This document shows, in pieces, positions 1 through 7,654 of a stretch of 64,000 nt of DNA. Source of the DNA: Pelomonas caseinilytica. Its GTDB lineage: Bacteria; Pseudomonadota; Gammaproteobacteria; Burkholderiales; Burkholderiaceae_C. Location of the stretch: the NCBI RefSeq assembly GCF_021353235.1, contig NZ_JAJTWT010000014.1, forward strand, positions 1-64,000, read 5' to 3'. Position numbers and translations under genes: made by a program. The notes beneath the pieces are model-generated. The model was not told the DNA's origin and made no database searches. It saw only the letters and a program-made list of their open reading frames with translations. Position 1 is the first letter of the stretch; each line of letters begins with the position of its first letter.

Positions 1-125
1 ACGCTCCACGCTTCCTTCCCACACTCGGTCTCCCTCATGCAGTTGCGCTTCGCTTCGTTCGTCGTGATCAACTTACGACGGGACTTGCACCCGTAGGGGT
101 GCGCCCATGCTGGGCGCACAACGAA
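1..125. repeat. Non-coding edge segment with a perfect inverted repeat
   Basis: No convincing gene is seen in these bases. A perfect 9-bp inverted repeat with a 3-nt loop lies at 99-119 (GTGCGCCCA/TGGGCGCAC), and a smaller one (GTCGT/ACGAC) at about 61-79. The stretch has the look of an intergenic repeat that continues beyond the window edge. Whether it is repeated elsewhere in the genome cannot be seen here. Confidence 0.3.
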
Positions 126-150
126 GAAGGGAGCCGCGCGGGCTCCCTTC
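126..150 (-). terminator. Stem-loop terminator of the ompW-like gene
   Basis: A perfect 10-bp stem (GAAGGGAGCC/GGCTCCCTTC) with a 5-nt loop starts 23 nt beyond the stop of the OmpW gene. The tract after it on the minus strand (TTCGTTGTG) is only moderately T-rich, so termination may be incomplete. Confidence 0.6.
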
Positions 151-173
151 GGGCATGACGGCCGAAGCCGCGG

Positions 174-851
174 TCAGAACCGGTAGCCGATGCCGAACTT
201 GATGGACACCGGGTCCAGCGTCGTCTCGATGGTCTGGCCCGTGGACAGGGTGCCGGTCGTCTTGATGAAGGTCTTGGTGACCGACAGGCTGGCCGACCAG
301 TCGTGGGTGATGTTGTAGGCGGCCCCCAGCTCCACGGTGGCACCCAGTCGGCTCTTCATCTTCAGCGTCGTGGGGTTGTTCACCGTGCCGCCGGTGATGC
401 CCGAGAGCACGGCCGTGGCACGCGGCTTGTAGAAGTAGCCATAGGTCGGGCCGGCGCCGATGAAGGGGCGCAGCACGCTGTTCGCCTCGCCGAAGCGGTA
501 CTGGGCCAGCAGGGTCATGGGCAGCGACTTGACGGTGCCCAGCTTGCCCACGCCATCGATGGCGCCCGCGCCGACGATGTCGTGCTTGAAGGGCGCGGCG
601 ATGGGCAGGTCGATGCTGATGTTGTCAGACCAGTAGTAGGTGATGCCGCCGACGAAGGAGGTGGCCTTCTTCACATCGACCTTGGTGCCGGCCAGGCTGG
701 GCGCGGTGAGGTCGCCGCTGTCGACCTGGGGCGTGATCTGGGCCGCGCCGCCGTAGACGACGATGCTGCCGGCCGACTGCGCGAAGGCACTGCCGCTGGC
801 GAGGAGGACGGCCAGGCCGGATGCGACACCGAGGAGGAATTTGCTTTTCAT
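174..851 (-). CDS. ompW: OmpW-family outer membrane protein
   Basis: This is a 225-residue outer membrane beta-barrel protein. It has a clear signal peptide (about residues 1-24, ending SAFAQ), alternating amphipathic strands and the C-terminal Phe (GYRF) typical of barrel insertion by the Bam complex. The segment LRPFIGAGPTYGYF is characteristic of OmpW, an 8-strand barrel thought to admit small hydrophobic compounds. Length matches the family. It lies 30 bp downstream of the SGNH esterase gene on the same strand and probably shares its transcript. A stem-loop terminator follows. Confidence 0.8.
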   Translation of the reverse strand: MKSKFLLGVASGLAVLLASGSAFAQSAGSIVVYGGAAQITPQVDSGDLTAPSLAGTKVDVKKATSFVGGITYYWSDNISIDLPIAAPFKHDIVGAGAIDGVGKLGTVKSLPMTLLAQYRFGEANSVLRPFIGAGPTYGYFYKPRATAVLSGITGGTVNNPTTLKMKSRLGATVELGAAYNITHDWSASLSVTKTFIKTTGTLSTGQTIETTLDPVSIKFGIGYRF

Positions 852-881
852 GGGAGGTCTCCGAATGGGTGAGGCCGCGGC

Positions 882-2084
882 TTAGAGCCAGCCCTTGGTG
901 GCCAGGGACTTGCCGATCAGTTGCTGCGTCAGCTGATGGCCGTAGGGCGTCGGATGGAAGCCGTCGGAGAAGCCATAGCTCTTCCACCAGTCGGCGCCGC
1001 CCGTGGCGCCTGCGGGCGGCGCGGCGGACAGGGCCGCGGCCGTGCAGGTCGGGAAGTCGTAGGTCGGCAGCCCGTCGCTGCCCACGCCCTTGATCGGGCA
1101 GGCCGGCGTCTTGATGTTGGTCAGCCCGAACTGGGCCGGCGTGGCGACCTGGTCCTGGAAGGCCTTGAAGAAGTCGATGACGATGACGCCGTCGTTGCCG
1201 GCCAGCTTGGCGGCCAGTTCGGTGTTGTAGGCCGTCATCCAGCCCTGGAACAGGGCCTGCGAATCGCTTCGTGCCTTGGCACCGGCGGCAGCGGCGTCCG
1301 CATCCGATGCCCCCTTGGCTTTGGCTCCAGCCACCGTCGCGGCCTGGACGCCGTCCAGCACCATCTGGAAGCGCGGCGTGAAGGTGATGTCGGGGATGTT
1401 CATGACGACCACGTGGGTCGCGCCCTTGTCGAGGACGTTGGTCTTGATCTGGCCGTAGAACTTGTCGGCCAGGGCCGTCATGTAGGTCGCGCCAATCTGG
1501 GCCGTGGTGGCAGCGCCGCCCTGCAGCGCCGTGCCGATCTGGGTGGGCGTCAGCAGCGTGCCGAGCAGGGCCGAGTAGCTGGCGGCCTGGTCCTTGGGGA
1601 TGCTGAGGTAGGCCCCCACCAGGTCGGCCGAGTCGTTGCCGCCGCCGTCGATGATGACGAGGTCGCTGGCCGTGTAGCTGCCCGTCGCCGCATAGGCGGC
1701 CATCTGCACGCCCACGTTGAGCGGGTTGGTCGGCAGTACCTTGGGATGCGTGATGCGGCCCCCCCCGATCGCATAGCTCGTGCATCCGGCCTTGGGGCTG
1801 TTGACGAACGTGGTCTCGCTGGTCGCAGCGTAGTAGGAGCACAGCGTCTGGCCGTAGTTGGCCGCGACGCGCTCGGCGTAGATCAGGTTGTCGGAACTCT
1901 GGACGGTGAACTTGAAACCGAAGGTGCCACTGTCCTGGATGCTGTCGCCGAAGACCTTGACGGAGCTGATCTTGACGGCCGGGGTCGTGTCCGCCGAGGC
2001 GCCGCCGCCGCCGCAGCCGGCCACCAGCAGGCCGCCGAGGAGTGCCACCGACGCGGCGGCGATCCGGGTGAGTAAGGGTTTCAT
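882..2084 (-). CDS. SGNH/GDSL-family esterase lipoprotein
   Basis: This 400-residue secreted hydrolase starts at the ATG at 2084, preceded by AGGAG. The longer frame upstream of it has no ribosome site. The leader ends in a lipobox (LLVAGC), so the protein is probably lipidated and membrane-anchored. The GDSL blocks are present: FGDSIQDSG near the mature N-terminus (Ser nucleophile), GGND in the middle, and DGFHPTPYGH at the C-terminus with the catalytic Asp-His. Such enzymes cleave lipid or carbohydrate esters. The substrate is unknown. It is probably co-transcribed with the ompW-like gene. Confidence 0.8.
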   Translation of the reverse strand: MKPLLTRIAAASVALLGGLLVAGCGGGGASADTTPAVKISSVKVFGDSIQDSGTFGFKFTVQSSDNLIYAERVAANYGQTLCSYYAATSETTFVNSPKAGCTSYAIGGGRITHPKVLPTNPLNVGVQMAAYAATGSYTASDLVIIDGGGNDSADLVGAYLSIPKDQAASYSALLGTLLTPTQIGTALQGGAATTAQIGATYMTALADKFYGQIKTNVLDKGATHVVVMNIPDITFTPRFQMVLDGVQAATVAGAKAKGASDADAAAAGAKARSDSQALFQGWMTAYNTELAAKLAGNDGVIVIDFFKAFQDQVATPAQFGLTNIKTPACPIKGVGSDGLPTYDFPTCTAAALSAAPPAGATGGADWWKSYGFSDGFHPTPYGHQLTQQLIGKSLATKGWL

Positions 2085-2461
2085 GTTGTCTCCTAGGCGA
2101 CACCGCGGGCGCGGCGCTTGCAAATTGGGGAGCGCAACTCTAGCCGCAGCAATTTCGTACGGTCGTTCGTTTTTCCCCTTGGATCGCGTAAAGAAAGACA
2201 GCCGAAGGCTTCGGCGACGCGGGGCAAGTCTGTGGATGGCGCTGGGACAACCGGGCGGATATCCACAGGCGGGCGGCATCCGGCCGAGTTGTTCCCAATC
2301 GGCGGCCAAGTCGTCCGGGGGTCGGCACACAGGCTTTTGCCGCGGCCAAGCGCTTGGCACGCAAGGACTTTTGGGGTTTGTCCACAGCGCGCGGCGGGCA
2401 CTACTACGACGACTACCTTCAAATCTTGAATACTGTCTTGAATACATAGCCCGCTACTTCC
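2085..2461. promoter_or_regulatory. Divergent intergenic region with DnaA-box-like motifs
   Basis: This gap separates the minus-strand esterase gene from the plus-strand MazG-like gene and must hold both promoters. It contains three sequences close to the DnaA box TTATCCACA: TGTGGATGG at 2231-2239 (7/9, reverse), ATATCCACA at 2259-2267 (8/9) and TTGTCCACA at 2378-2386 (8/9). No gene is seen. No clear AT-rich unwinding tract is visible, so an origin is not claimed. Confidence 0.35.
2424..2445 (+). repeat. Tandem 10-bp direct repeat upstream of the MazG-like gene
   Basis: TCTTGAATAC occurs twice, at 2424-2433 and 2436-2445, with a 12-bp period. It ends 16 bp before the start codon of the MazG-like gene. 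The position suits an operator or a promoter element, but no regulator is known. Confidence 0.45.
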
Positions 2462-2779
2462 ATGGACATCTCCGCCCTGCAGCAACGCCTGCGCCGCTTC
2501 GCCGAGGAGCGCGACTGGCAGCCCTACCAGACGCCCAAGAACCTCGCCATGGCGATGACGGTGGAGGCGGCCGAGCTGCTGGAGATCTTCCAGTGGCTGA
2601 CGCCCGAGCAGTCGCTGAACCTCAGCGACGACCAACGCCGCCATCTCGGAGAGGAACTGTCCGACGTGCTGCTCTACCTGGTGCAGATCGCCGATCACGG
2701 CGGCGTGGACCTCGACGCTGCAGTCGAGCGCAAGCTGGCGATGAACGCCGTCAAGCACCCACCACTGAAGAGGTCTTGA
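2462..2779 (+). CDS. MazG-like nucleotide pyrophosphohydrolase
   Basis: This 105-residue protein belongs to the small all-alpha NTP pyrophosphohydrolase group (MazG/RS21-C6-like). The metal-binding signature is visible as EAAELLE followed by EELSDVLLYL. These enzymes hydrolyse nucleoside triphosphates, often dCTP or modified dNTPs, to the monophosphate and pyrophosphate, and so clean the nucleotide pool. The size fits the single-domain family. It starts at the ATG at 2462, just after a 10-bp direct repeat, and is divergent from the esterase/ompW pair. Substrate specificity cannot be read from the sequence. Confidence 0.85.
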   Translation: MDISALQQRLRRFAEERDWQPYQTPKNLAMAMTVEAAELLEIFQWLTPEQSLNLSDDQRRHLGEELSDVLLYLVQIADHGGVDLDAAVERKLAMNAVKHPPLKRS

Positions 2780-2926
2780 GGGGGTTGCCGCAGCCATCGG
2801 CCCGCAACATGGCGGTCCCGTCGAGCGCAGGACCTGCCAGAAAAAAGTTCTGTCAAGTGGCCGTCTGACGGACTTGGGCAATGACAATCGCGCGCTTTCG
2901 TCCCCTGCCAAAGCTCCAAGAGTTCC

Positions 2927-3445
2927 ATGTCCGTGATCCAGGTTCGCCCCGCCACCCTGCGCGATGCCAAGGCCATCGCCGAGATCCACGTCGCCGCCAG
3001 CCAGGATGCCTACAAGGCCCTGCTGCCCGCCGCGGCGCTGGATGCGATGTCGGTGCAGAAGCGCCAGGCCTTCTGGCGCGAAGCCATCGACCTGTGCGAG
3101 CCGCAGGTCCTGGTGGCCCATCTCGACAACAAGATCATGGGCTTCGTCGGTTTCGACCGTTCGCGCGACAAGGGCACGCCGGCCACGACCGGCGAGGTCT
3201 GGGCGATGTTCGCCGACCCCGTGCACTGGGACAAAGGCGTCGGCCTGGCCCTGTGGGATGCCGCGCGCGATGGTCTCCAGGAGGAAGGCTGCACCAAGGC
3301 CACGCTGTGGTGCTACCTGCGCAATGAGCGGGCGCTGCGCTTCTTCGAGCTGGCCGGCTTCAAGCGCGAACTCGGCAGTGCGCGGACCTCGGAAGTGGGC
3401 GGTGCCCGCGTCGAGGAGATCCGCCTGCATCGCTCGCTGGTCTGA
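2927..3445 (+). CDS. GNAT-family N-acetyltransferase
   Basis: This 172-residue protein has a GNAT fold. It opens with the usual IQVRPATLRDAKAIAEIH strand-helix and has a central GFVGF strand. The expected acetyl-CoA pyrophosphate loop is replaced by a looser WDKGVGLALWDAA, and the C-terminus has the NERALRFFELAGFK pattern of the last helix and strand. It transfers an acetyl group to an unidentified amine. The gene stands alone, followed by a strong intrinsic terminator. Confidence 0.8.
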   Translation: MSVIQVRPATLRDAKAIAEIHVAASQDAYKALLPAAALDAMSVQKRQAFWREAIDLCEPQVLVAHLDNKIMGFVGFDRSRDKGTPATTGEVWAMFADPVHWDKGVGLALWDAARDGLQEEGCTKATLWCYLRNERALRFFELAGFKRELGSARTSEVGGARVEEIRLHRSLV

Positions 3446-3460
3446 ACTGAAGCGGCCATG

Positions 3461-3490
3461 AAAGAAGCGCCCCGAGGGGCGCTTTGCTTT
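3461..3490 (+). terminator. Intrinsic terminator after the GNAT gene
   Basis: A perfect 9-bp stem (AAGCGCCCC/GGGGCGCTT, 3465-3484) is flanked by an A-rich left side and a TTTGCTTT right side, 19 nt after the GNAT stop. It may also serve the convergent PEP-CTERM gene. Confidence 0.8.
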
Positions 3491-3555
3491 GGGTCCGATT
3501 GAGCGACGGCTGCGGTACCAGCCGTGGCGCCAAGGTACTCCTTGAACGAGGGGCT

Positions 3556-4329
3556 TCAGCCCTTGCGGCGGCGCGCGACGAAGCCGATGGCCAGCAGGCC
3601 GGACAGCATCAGCGCATAGGTCTGCGGCTCGGGCACCGCGGTGACCGTGAAGGCCGTCGTATTGGGCACCGTGGCAGCGTAGTTGCCGTTGGTGGTGTCC
3701 ACGGTCCAGTTCGCCACGTCGCCGACCAGGGCCTTGTAGGCCGCGAAGTTCGGCTGGCCGCTGCGGGCGCCGTCGTACTGGCCGAAATCCGGCGTCGCGC
3801 TGGTCGTGTTCTTGTTCAGGCGGATGGCGTTCAGGCCTTCCGTCAGGCCGGTGCCGGCGATGCTGCCATCGACTGCGAAGCTGCCGTTGGTGATGGCGCT
3901 CAGGAAGGTCGTCGGTGCGGTGGCGCTGCCGAGGTAGGCGTACAGCGTCTCATTGCTGGCGGCGAGGCCGTAGTTGGTGCTGCCGCTGACGGCCTGGCGC
4001 GAGAGCGTGCCGACCGAGGACGACAGGCTGGTGGTGTCGATCTTGCTGAAGCGGATCACCGTGCCGGCGGCGACCGTGTCTGCACCGCTGACCCAGCGGT
4101 GATAGCTCTCGCCGGTGTTGAAGCCGGTGCTGCCGTTCCACTCGTTGTCGGTGAAGTAGACGGTGGTGTTGGGTGCGATGTCGGCGAAGGCGACCATCGC
4201 CCAGCCGTCCTCGTCGGCGTTGAAGGCGCTGAAGACGAGGTCGCCGGTGGTGAGGCCGGCGGCGGTGGCGGTGTGGGAGGCCAGGGCCGCGACGGCGGCG
4301 CTGGCGAGCAGGGCGAGGGATTTGTTCAT
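3556..4329 (-). CDS. PEP-CTERM sorting-domain exported protein
   Basis: This 257-residue exported protein has an N-terminal signal peptide (ending ATAAG) and a C-terminal PEP-CTERM tripartite tail: VPEPQTYALML, a hydrophobic stretch, then a basic cluster (ARRRKG). Such tails are cut by exosortase (EpsH/XrtA) during export in biofilm-forming Gram-negatives. The middle is rich in Asn, Thr, Ser and Gly (for example TTVYFTDNEWNGSTGF), resembling lamin-tail-like or adhesin-like domains of PEP-CTERM proteins. No exosortase gene is in the window. Its ligand is unknown. Confidence 0.8.
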   Translation of the reverse strand: MNKSLALLASAAVAALASHTATAAGLTTGDLVFSAFNADEDGWAMVAFADIAPNTTVYFTDNEWNGSTGFNTGESYHRWVSGADTVAAGTVIRFSKIDTTSLSSSVGTLSRQAVSGSTNYGLAASNETLYAYLGSATAPTTFLSAITNGSFAVDGSIAGTGLTEGLNAIRLNKNTTSATPDFGQYDGARSGQPNFAAYKALVGDVANWTVDTTNGNYAATVPNTTAFTVTAVPEPQTYALMLSGLLAIGFVARRRKG

Positions 4330-4420
4330 GGTGGGCTCCGGAAACAGACCGGCGCACTGTCCAGCCCGGCGGTGAAGGCCACATGACAGGTTCCGGCCGA
4401 CCCTCCCCTCGACTGCGGGG

Positions 4421-5476
4421 TCAGGCGGCGTAGCCGCCGGTGGCCAGGGCCCAGCCGTCGGTCGCGTCGTCGTGGCGCTGGATGTGCACGGGGCTGAGCT
4501 TCCTGGCGGCGGCGCGCTCGACGAGGTTCTCGGCCTGTTCGGGCGTCAGCTGCAGGGCGAAGCGCGTCCAGCGCTTCTGGACCAGGGGCTGCGCCCAGGC
4601 GTCTTCCAGGGCCCAGCGGATCTGGTGTGGCTGCTGCAGTTCAGCCGCGCCCAGCACGCGCGGGGCCAGGGCCAGCAGGAAGCGGTTGAAGTCGGTGCGC
4701 AGGGCGTCGGTGGGCAGCAGGGCCTCGAGGCGGGCGAGGCGGGCGCTCCAGCCCGGCGTGGCGAGCTGGCGGGTGACGAGGGCCTGGAGGGCCTGAACGG
4801 GGTTGAAGAGGCGCAGGCGGTTGGGCGGCAGCACGCGCAGCGGGATGCGGGCGGCCTCCTCATGGCTGAGCGGCGTCACGAAGCTGGTCAGGACGGCCAG
4901 GCGCTCCCAGTCGGCCTCGGCCAGGCCGCCGATGCGGGTGATGGGACCGGCCGCGCAGCTGGCGGCCATGTCGGCCAGGGCCTGGTAGCCGCGACTGCCC
5001 TTGGCGCGGTTGGCGCGGCGGCTCATGACGGCCAGGTTGCCGGCCGCGTAGCCGGCATCGTCGCGGACGCGGTCGATGCTGCGGCTGTCGTCGTCGAGCA
5101 GTTCGCGGGTGACGGGGCAGTGGTCGGTGTCGAGCTGGGCGAGATGGTGGGGCGTGAGCTGGATGTCCTCGAAGCTGCGGCCACGCGCCCAGGCATAGGT
5201 ACGCAGGGCCAGCCAGCGCTCGACCTGGGAGCTGGCCGGCGTGCGCACGGCCCGGCCACGGGCGGCCTGCCAGCCGCGCTGCAGCGGCGACTGCGGGTAG
5301 AGGTGGGCGATGGGCGGCGTCAGGCCGTGCAGGGCGTAGTCGCGGCCCAGCGCGAGGCCGACGCGTTCATGGGCGCTGAGGCCGGCGGGGGCTTGGTCCA
5401 TGTCGAGGTCGAACTGGACGAAGGCGGGGCGGGCGGCTTGGGCGGTGGCGTCGTGGGCGTGGAAGACGGCTTGCAT
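4421..5476 (-). CDS. HNH-like domain protein of unknown function
   Basis: A 351-residue protein is predicted from the ATG at 5476. An upstream in-frame Met at 5548 is less likely. Around residues 117-160 there is a pattern like HNH nucleases: DHCPVT, then SIDRVRDDAGYAAGN, then MSRRANRAKG. This compares with the phage-type C-x-T...S-L-D-R-I...K-G-Y...N...N...K signature. The canonical first His is not obvious, so catalysis is uncertain. The C-terminal half is helical and unrecognised. It is divergent from a WYL-domain regulator with about 106 bp between starts, which suggests linked control. Confidence 0.5.
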   Translation of the reverse strand: MQAVFHAHDATAQAARPAFVQFDLDMDQAPAGLSAHERVGLALGRDYALHGLTPPIAHLYPQSPLQRGWQAARGRAVRTPASSQVERWLALRTYAWARGRSFEDIQLTPHHLAQLDTDHCPVTRELLDDDSRSIDRVRDDAGYAAGNLAVMSRRANRAKGSRGYQALADMAASCAAGPITRIGGLAEADWERLAVLTSFVTPLSHEEAARIPLRVLPPNRLRLFNPVQALQALVTRQLATPGWSARLARLEALLPTDALRTDFNRFLLALAPRVLGAAELQQPHQIRWALEDAWAQPLVQKRWTRFALQLTPEQAENLVERAAARKLSPVHIQRHDDATDGWALATGGYAA

Positions 5477-5582
5477 GGTCGGGCTCCGTGAGAAGAGGAG
5501 AGGCACGCGACACAGTCTGCGAGCGCGGTAGCTCATGAGATGATCCACCCGCTAAACCACTGTGAATATTTTCAGCTGAACC

Positions 5583-6551
5583 ATGGACCGCACCGAACGC
5601 TTCTACAAGATCGAGCACCTGATCCGTTCGCGCGGCTGCGTGTCCTTCGCCGAGCTGATCGAGGCGCTGGAGGTGTCGCCCGCCACGCTCAAGCGCGACC
5701 TGGCCTACCTGCGCGAACGGCTGGACGCGCCCATCGAGTACGACGCCGGCGCCAACGGCTACCGCTTCGGCCAGCAGTGGCGCGGCGGCAAGCACGAACT
5801 GCCGGGCGTGTGGTTCAACGAGGCGGAGCTGCATGCCCTGCTGACCATGCAGCAGATGCTGGCGGGCCTGGACGAGCAGGGCGTCGTCGGCCGCCACCTG
5901 CAGCCCATGTTCGACAAGATCACCGGCATGCTGGGCGTGGACGCCGCCGAGGCGGACGAACTGCGCCGCCGCGTCAGGCTCATCGGCACGGCGCGCCGCC
6001 GCGTGGCCAGCGACAGCTTCGAGACCGTGGGCAGTGCGGTCGTCAAACGCCGGCGCCTGGCCATCCGCTACCGCAAGAAGCGCGACGGCGCCGCCAGCGA
6101 GCGCGAGGTCTCGCCGCAGCGCCTCGTTCACCACCGCCATGCCTGGTACCTGGACGCCTGGTGCCATGCCAGCGACGCCTACCGCCGCTTTGCGCTGGAC
6201 GGCATCGAGGCCGCGACGCTGCTGGACGCCGAGGCCAAGGCCGTGCCCCTGGCCGAGCTGGAAGCCGAGCTGGACCAGGGCTATGGCATCTTCGCTGGCG
6301 GCAGGCCACAGCAGGCTGAACTCGTCTTCAGTGCGGAGTCGGCGGCCTGGGTGTCGCGGGAGGAGTGGCATCCGGCCCAGCGCAGCGAGTTCCTGCCCGA
6401 CGGCCGCTGGCGCCTGCACCTGCCCTACGTGGACGACACCGAGCTGCTGATGGACCTGCTGCGCCACGCCGGCCAGGTGGAGGTCGTCGCGCCGCCGGCG
6501 CTGCGCGAGGCCTACGCCCGGCGGCTGCGCCAGGCGGTCCAGGCCTTGTAG
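5583..6551 (+). CDS. WYL-domain transcriptional regulator
   Basis: This 322-residue regulator has an N-terminal DeoR-like winged helix-turn-helix (RFYKIEHLIRSRG through SPATLKRDLAYLRERL, residues 3-50). A WYL-type ligand-sensing domain follows, seen in SPQRLVHHRHAWYLDAWC at about residues 178-196, with a C-terminal WCX-like extension. WYL regulators bind nucleotides or single-stranded DNA and often control DNA repair or phage-defence genes. It is divergent from the HNH-like gene, its likely target. The effector is unknown. Confidence 0.85.
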   Translation: MDRTERFYKIEHLIRSRGCVSFAELIEALEVSPATLKRDLAYLRERLDAPIEYDAGANGYRFGQQWRGGKHELPGVWFNEAELHALLTMQQMLAGLDEQGVVGRHLQPMFDKITGMLGVDAAEADELRRRVRLIGTARRRVASDSFETVGSAVVKRRRLAIRYRKKRDGAASEREVSPQRLVHHRHAWYLDAWCHASDAYRRFALDGIEAATLLDAEAKAVPLAELEAELDQGYGIFAGGRPQQAELVFSAESAAWVSREEWHPAQRSEFLPDGRWRLHLPYVDDTELLMDLLRHAGQVEVVAPPALREAYARRLRQAVQAL

Positions 6552-6642
6552 GACAAGGACGCGTCATTTGAGTTGGGTCATTTCGAAGCGCCGCCGATGG
6601 CGTTAGGCTCGGGCCGTGTTGATTCCCACCGAGGAGCTGGCA

Positions 6643-6951
6643 ATGAGTGACACCACCCTGGCCAAGGAAAAGCTGGCCGCCGACTTCCGCGCCGTGATGG
6701 ACGACATCGACGCGCTGATGACCGCCACGACGCAGAAGGCCGACGGCGAAGTCAAGGCTTTGCGGGCGCGCATCCAGGATCGTCTCGCCGGCGCCAAGGA
6801 GAAGATCGCCGACGCTCAGCACGAGGCCGTGCAGCGCGCCAAGGACGCCGCCGCCGCCACGGACGACTACGTGCACGCCAAGCCCTGGCAGGCCATCGGC
6901 GCCGCCGCCGCCATCGGCCTTGCCTTAGGCGTCCTGATCGGCCGCCGCTGA
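6643..6951 (+). CDS. DUF883 (ElaB/YqjD-like) membrane-anchored protein
   Basis: This 102-residue protein starts at the ATG at 6643 behind GAGGAG (6631-6636). A long amphipathic helical region rich in Ala, Lys and Asp is followed by one C-terminal membrane segment (GAAAAIGLALGVLIGRR), the layout of YqjD/ElaB proteins. In E. coli these tether ribosomes to the inner membrane in stationary phase. It leads a three-gene operon with YqjE-like and YqjK-like proteins, the same order as yqjD-yqjE-yqjK in enterobacteria. Confidence 0.85.
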   Translation: MSDTTLAKEKLAADFRAVMDDIDALMTATTQKADGEVKALRARIQDRLAGAKEKIADAQHEAVQRAKDAAAATDDYVHAKPWQAIGAAAAIGLALGVLIGRR

Positions 6952-6961
6952 GCCGCCGATC

Positions 6962-7348
6962 TTGAGCGACACCAAGGAACCCGTCTCCGCGCCGCTGCGG
7001 CGCCTGGGCACGTCGCTGCTGACGCTCGGCCGCATCCGGCTCGAGCTGCTGGCCATCGAGGCCCAGGAGGAGAAGGAGCGCATCGCCAGCCTGCTGTTGT
7101 GGGCGGTTCTGGCCGCCCTGCTCGCCGGCTTCGGGCTGCTGATGGTGTTGGTGCTGGTGACCGTGGCGTTATGGGACAGCTACCGGCTGCTGGCCCTGGG
7201 CGGCGGTACCGTCGTCCTCGTCGCGGCGGCGATCGTGGCGGTGCTCAAGGTGAAGGCCTTGATCGCCCAGCCGGCCACCCTCTTCCAGTCCAGCATCGCG
7301 GAGCTGCGCGATGACGCCGACGCGCTGAGGCGGCGGGCCGGCCCATGA
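6962..7348 (+). CDS. YqjE-like phage-holin-family membrane protein
   Basis: This 128-residue protein starts at a TTG (6962), 10 nt after the upstream stop. A cytoplasmic N-terminal helix (LGRIRLELLAIEAQEEKERI) precedes two hydrophobic membrane segments (about residues 40-65 and 72-95). This is the YqjE / phage holin 3-6 family pattern. Its last codons overlap the start of the next gene (ATGATG). Function is unknown. The membership is by architecture and operon position. Confidence 0.75.
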   Translation: MSDTKEPVSAPLRRLGTSLLTLGRIRLELLAIEAQEEKERIASLLLWAVLAALLAGFGLLMVLVLVTVALWDSYRLLALGGGTVVLVAAAIVAVLKVKALIAQPATLFQSSIAELRDDADALRRRAGP

Positions 7349-7647
7349 TGCCGCGCATCCCGGCCGACCCCGGCCAGCGTGCCGAGCGCAAGGCCAACCT
7401 GCTGCTGGCCTCTGCCGTTCTGAGGGGCCAGGCCGTGCTGGCAGTTGACGACCTCGGCGACCGGGCCGACGGCCTGGCCCGCCGCGTGTTGACGCTGCGC
7501 GAGTGGCTCTCGCATCCGGCCGTGCTGGCCGCCCTCGGCGGCGGCGCGGCCTTCTTCGCGGGGGCGGGCCCCCGGCGCCGCGGCTTGCTTTGGCGCGGGC
7601 TGCGCTGGGCCTGGTTCGCCTGGCAGACCTGGGGCCGGCGGCGCTGA
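7345..7647 (+). CDS. Small YqjK-like hypothetical protein
   Basis: This 100-residue basic protein is translationally coupled to the YqjE-like gene by a 4-nt overlap. It has an N-terminal helical segment rich in Arg and Ala, a short hydrophobic Gly/Ala stretch (LAALGGGAAFFAGAG) and a Trp/Arg-rich tail. Position and composition match YqjK, the third gene in the enterobacterial operon, but the sequence is too plain to prove homology. Confidence 0.6.
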   Translation: MMPRIPADPGQRAERKANLLLASAVLRGQAVLAVDDLGDRADGLARRVLTLREWLSHPAVLAALGGGAAFFAGAGPRRRGLLWRGLRWAWFAWQTWGRRR

Positions 7648-7654
7648 AGCCGCC

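Noticed and set aside
882-2447. 521-residue version of the SGNH esterase
   Set aside because: The extra 120 N-terminal residues lie before a good ribosome site and signal peptide at 2084 and look like intergenic translation.
2085-2461. Chromosomal replication origin
   Set aside because: There are only three imperfect DnaA-like boxes, no clear AT-rich unwinding region and no dnaA gene nearby. It is kept as a regulatory observation only.
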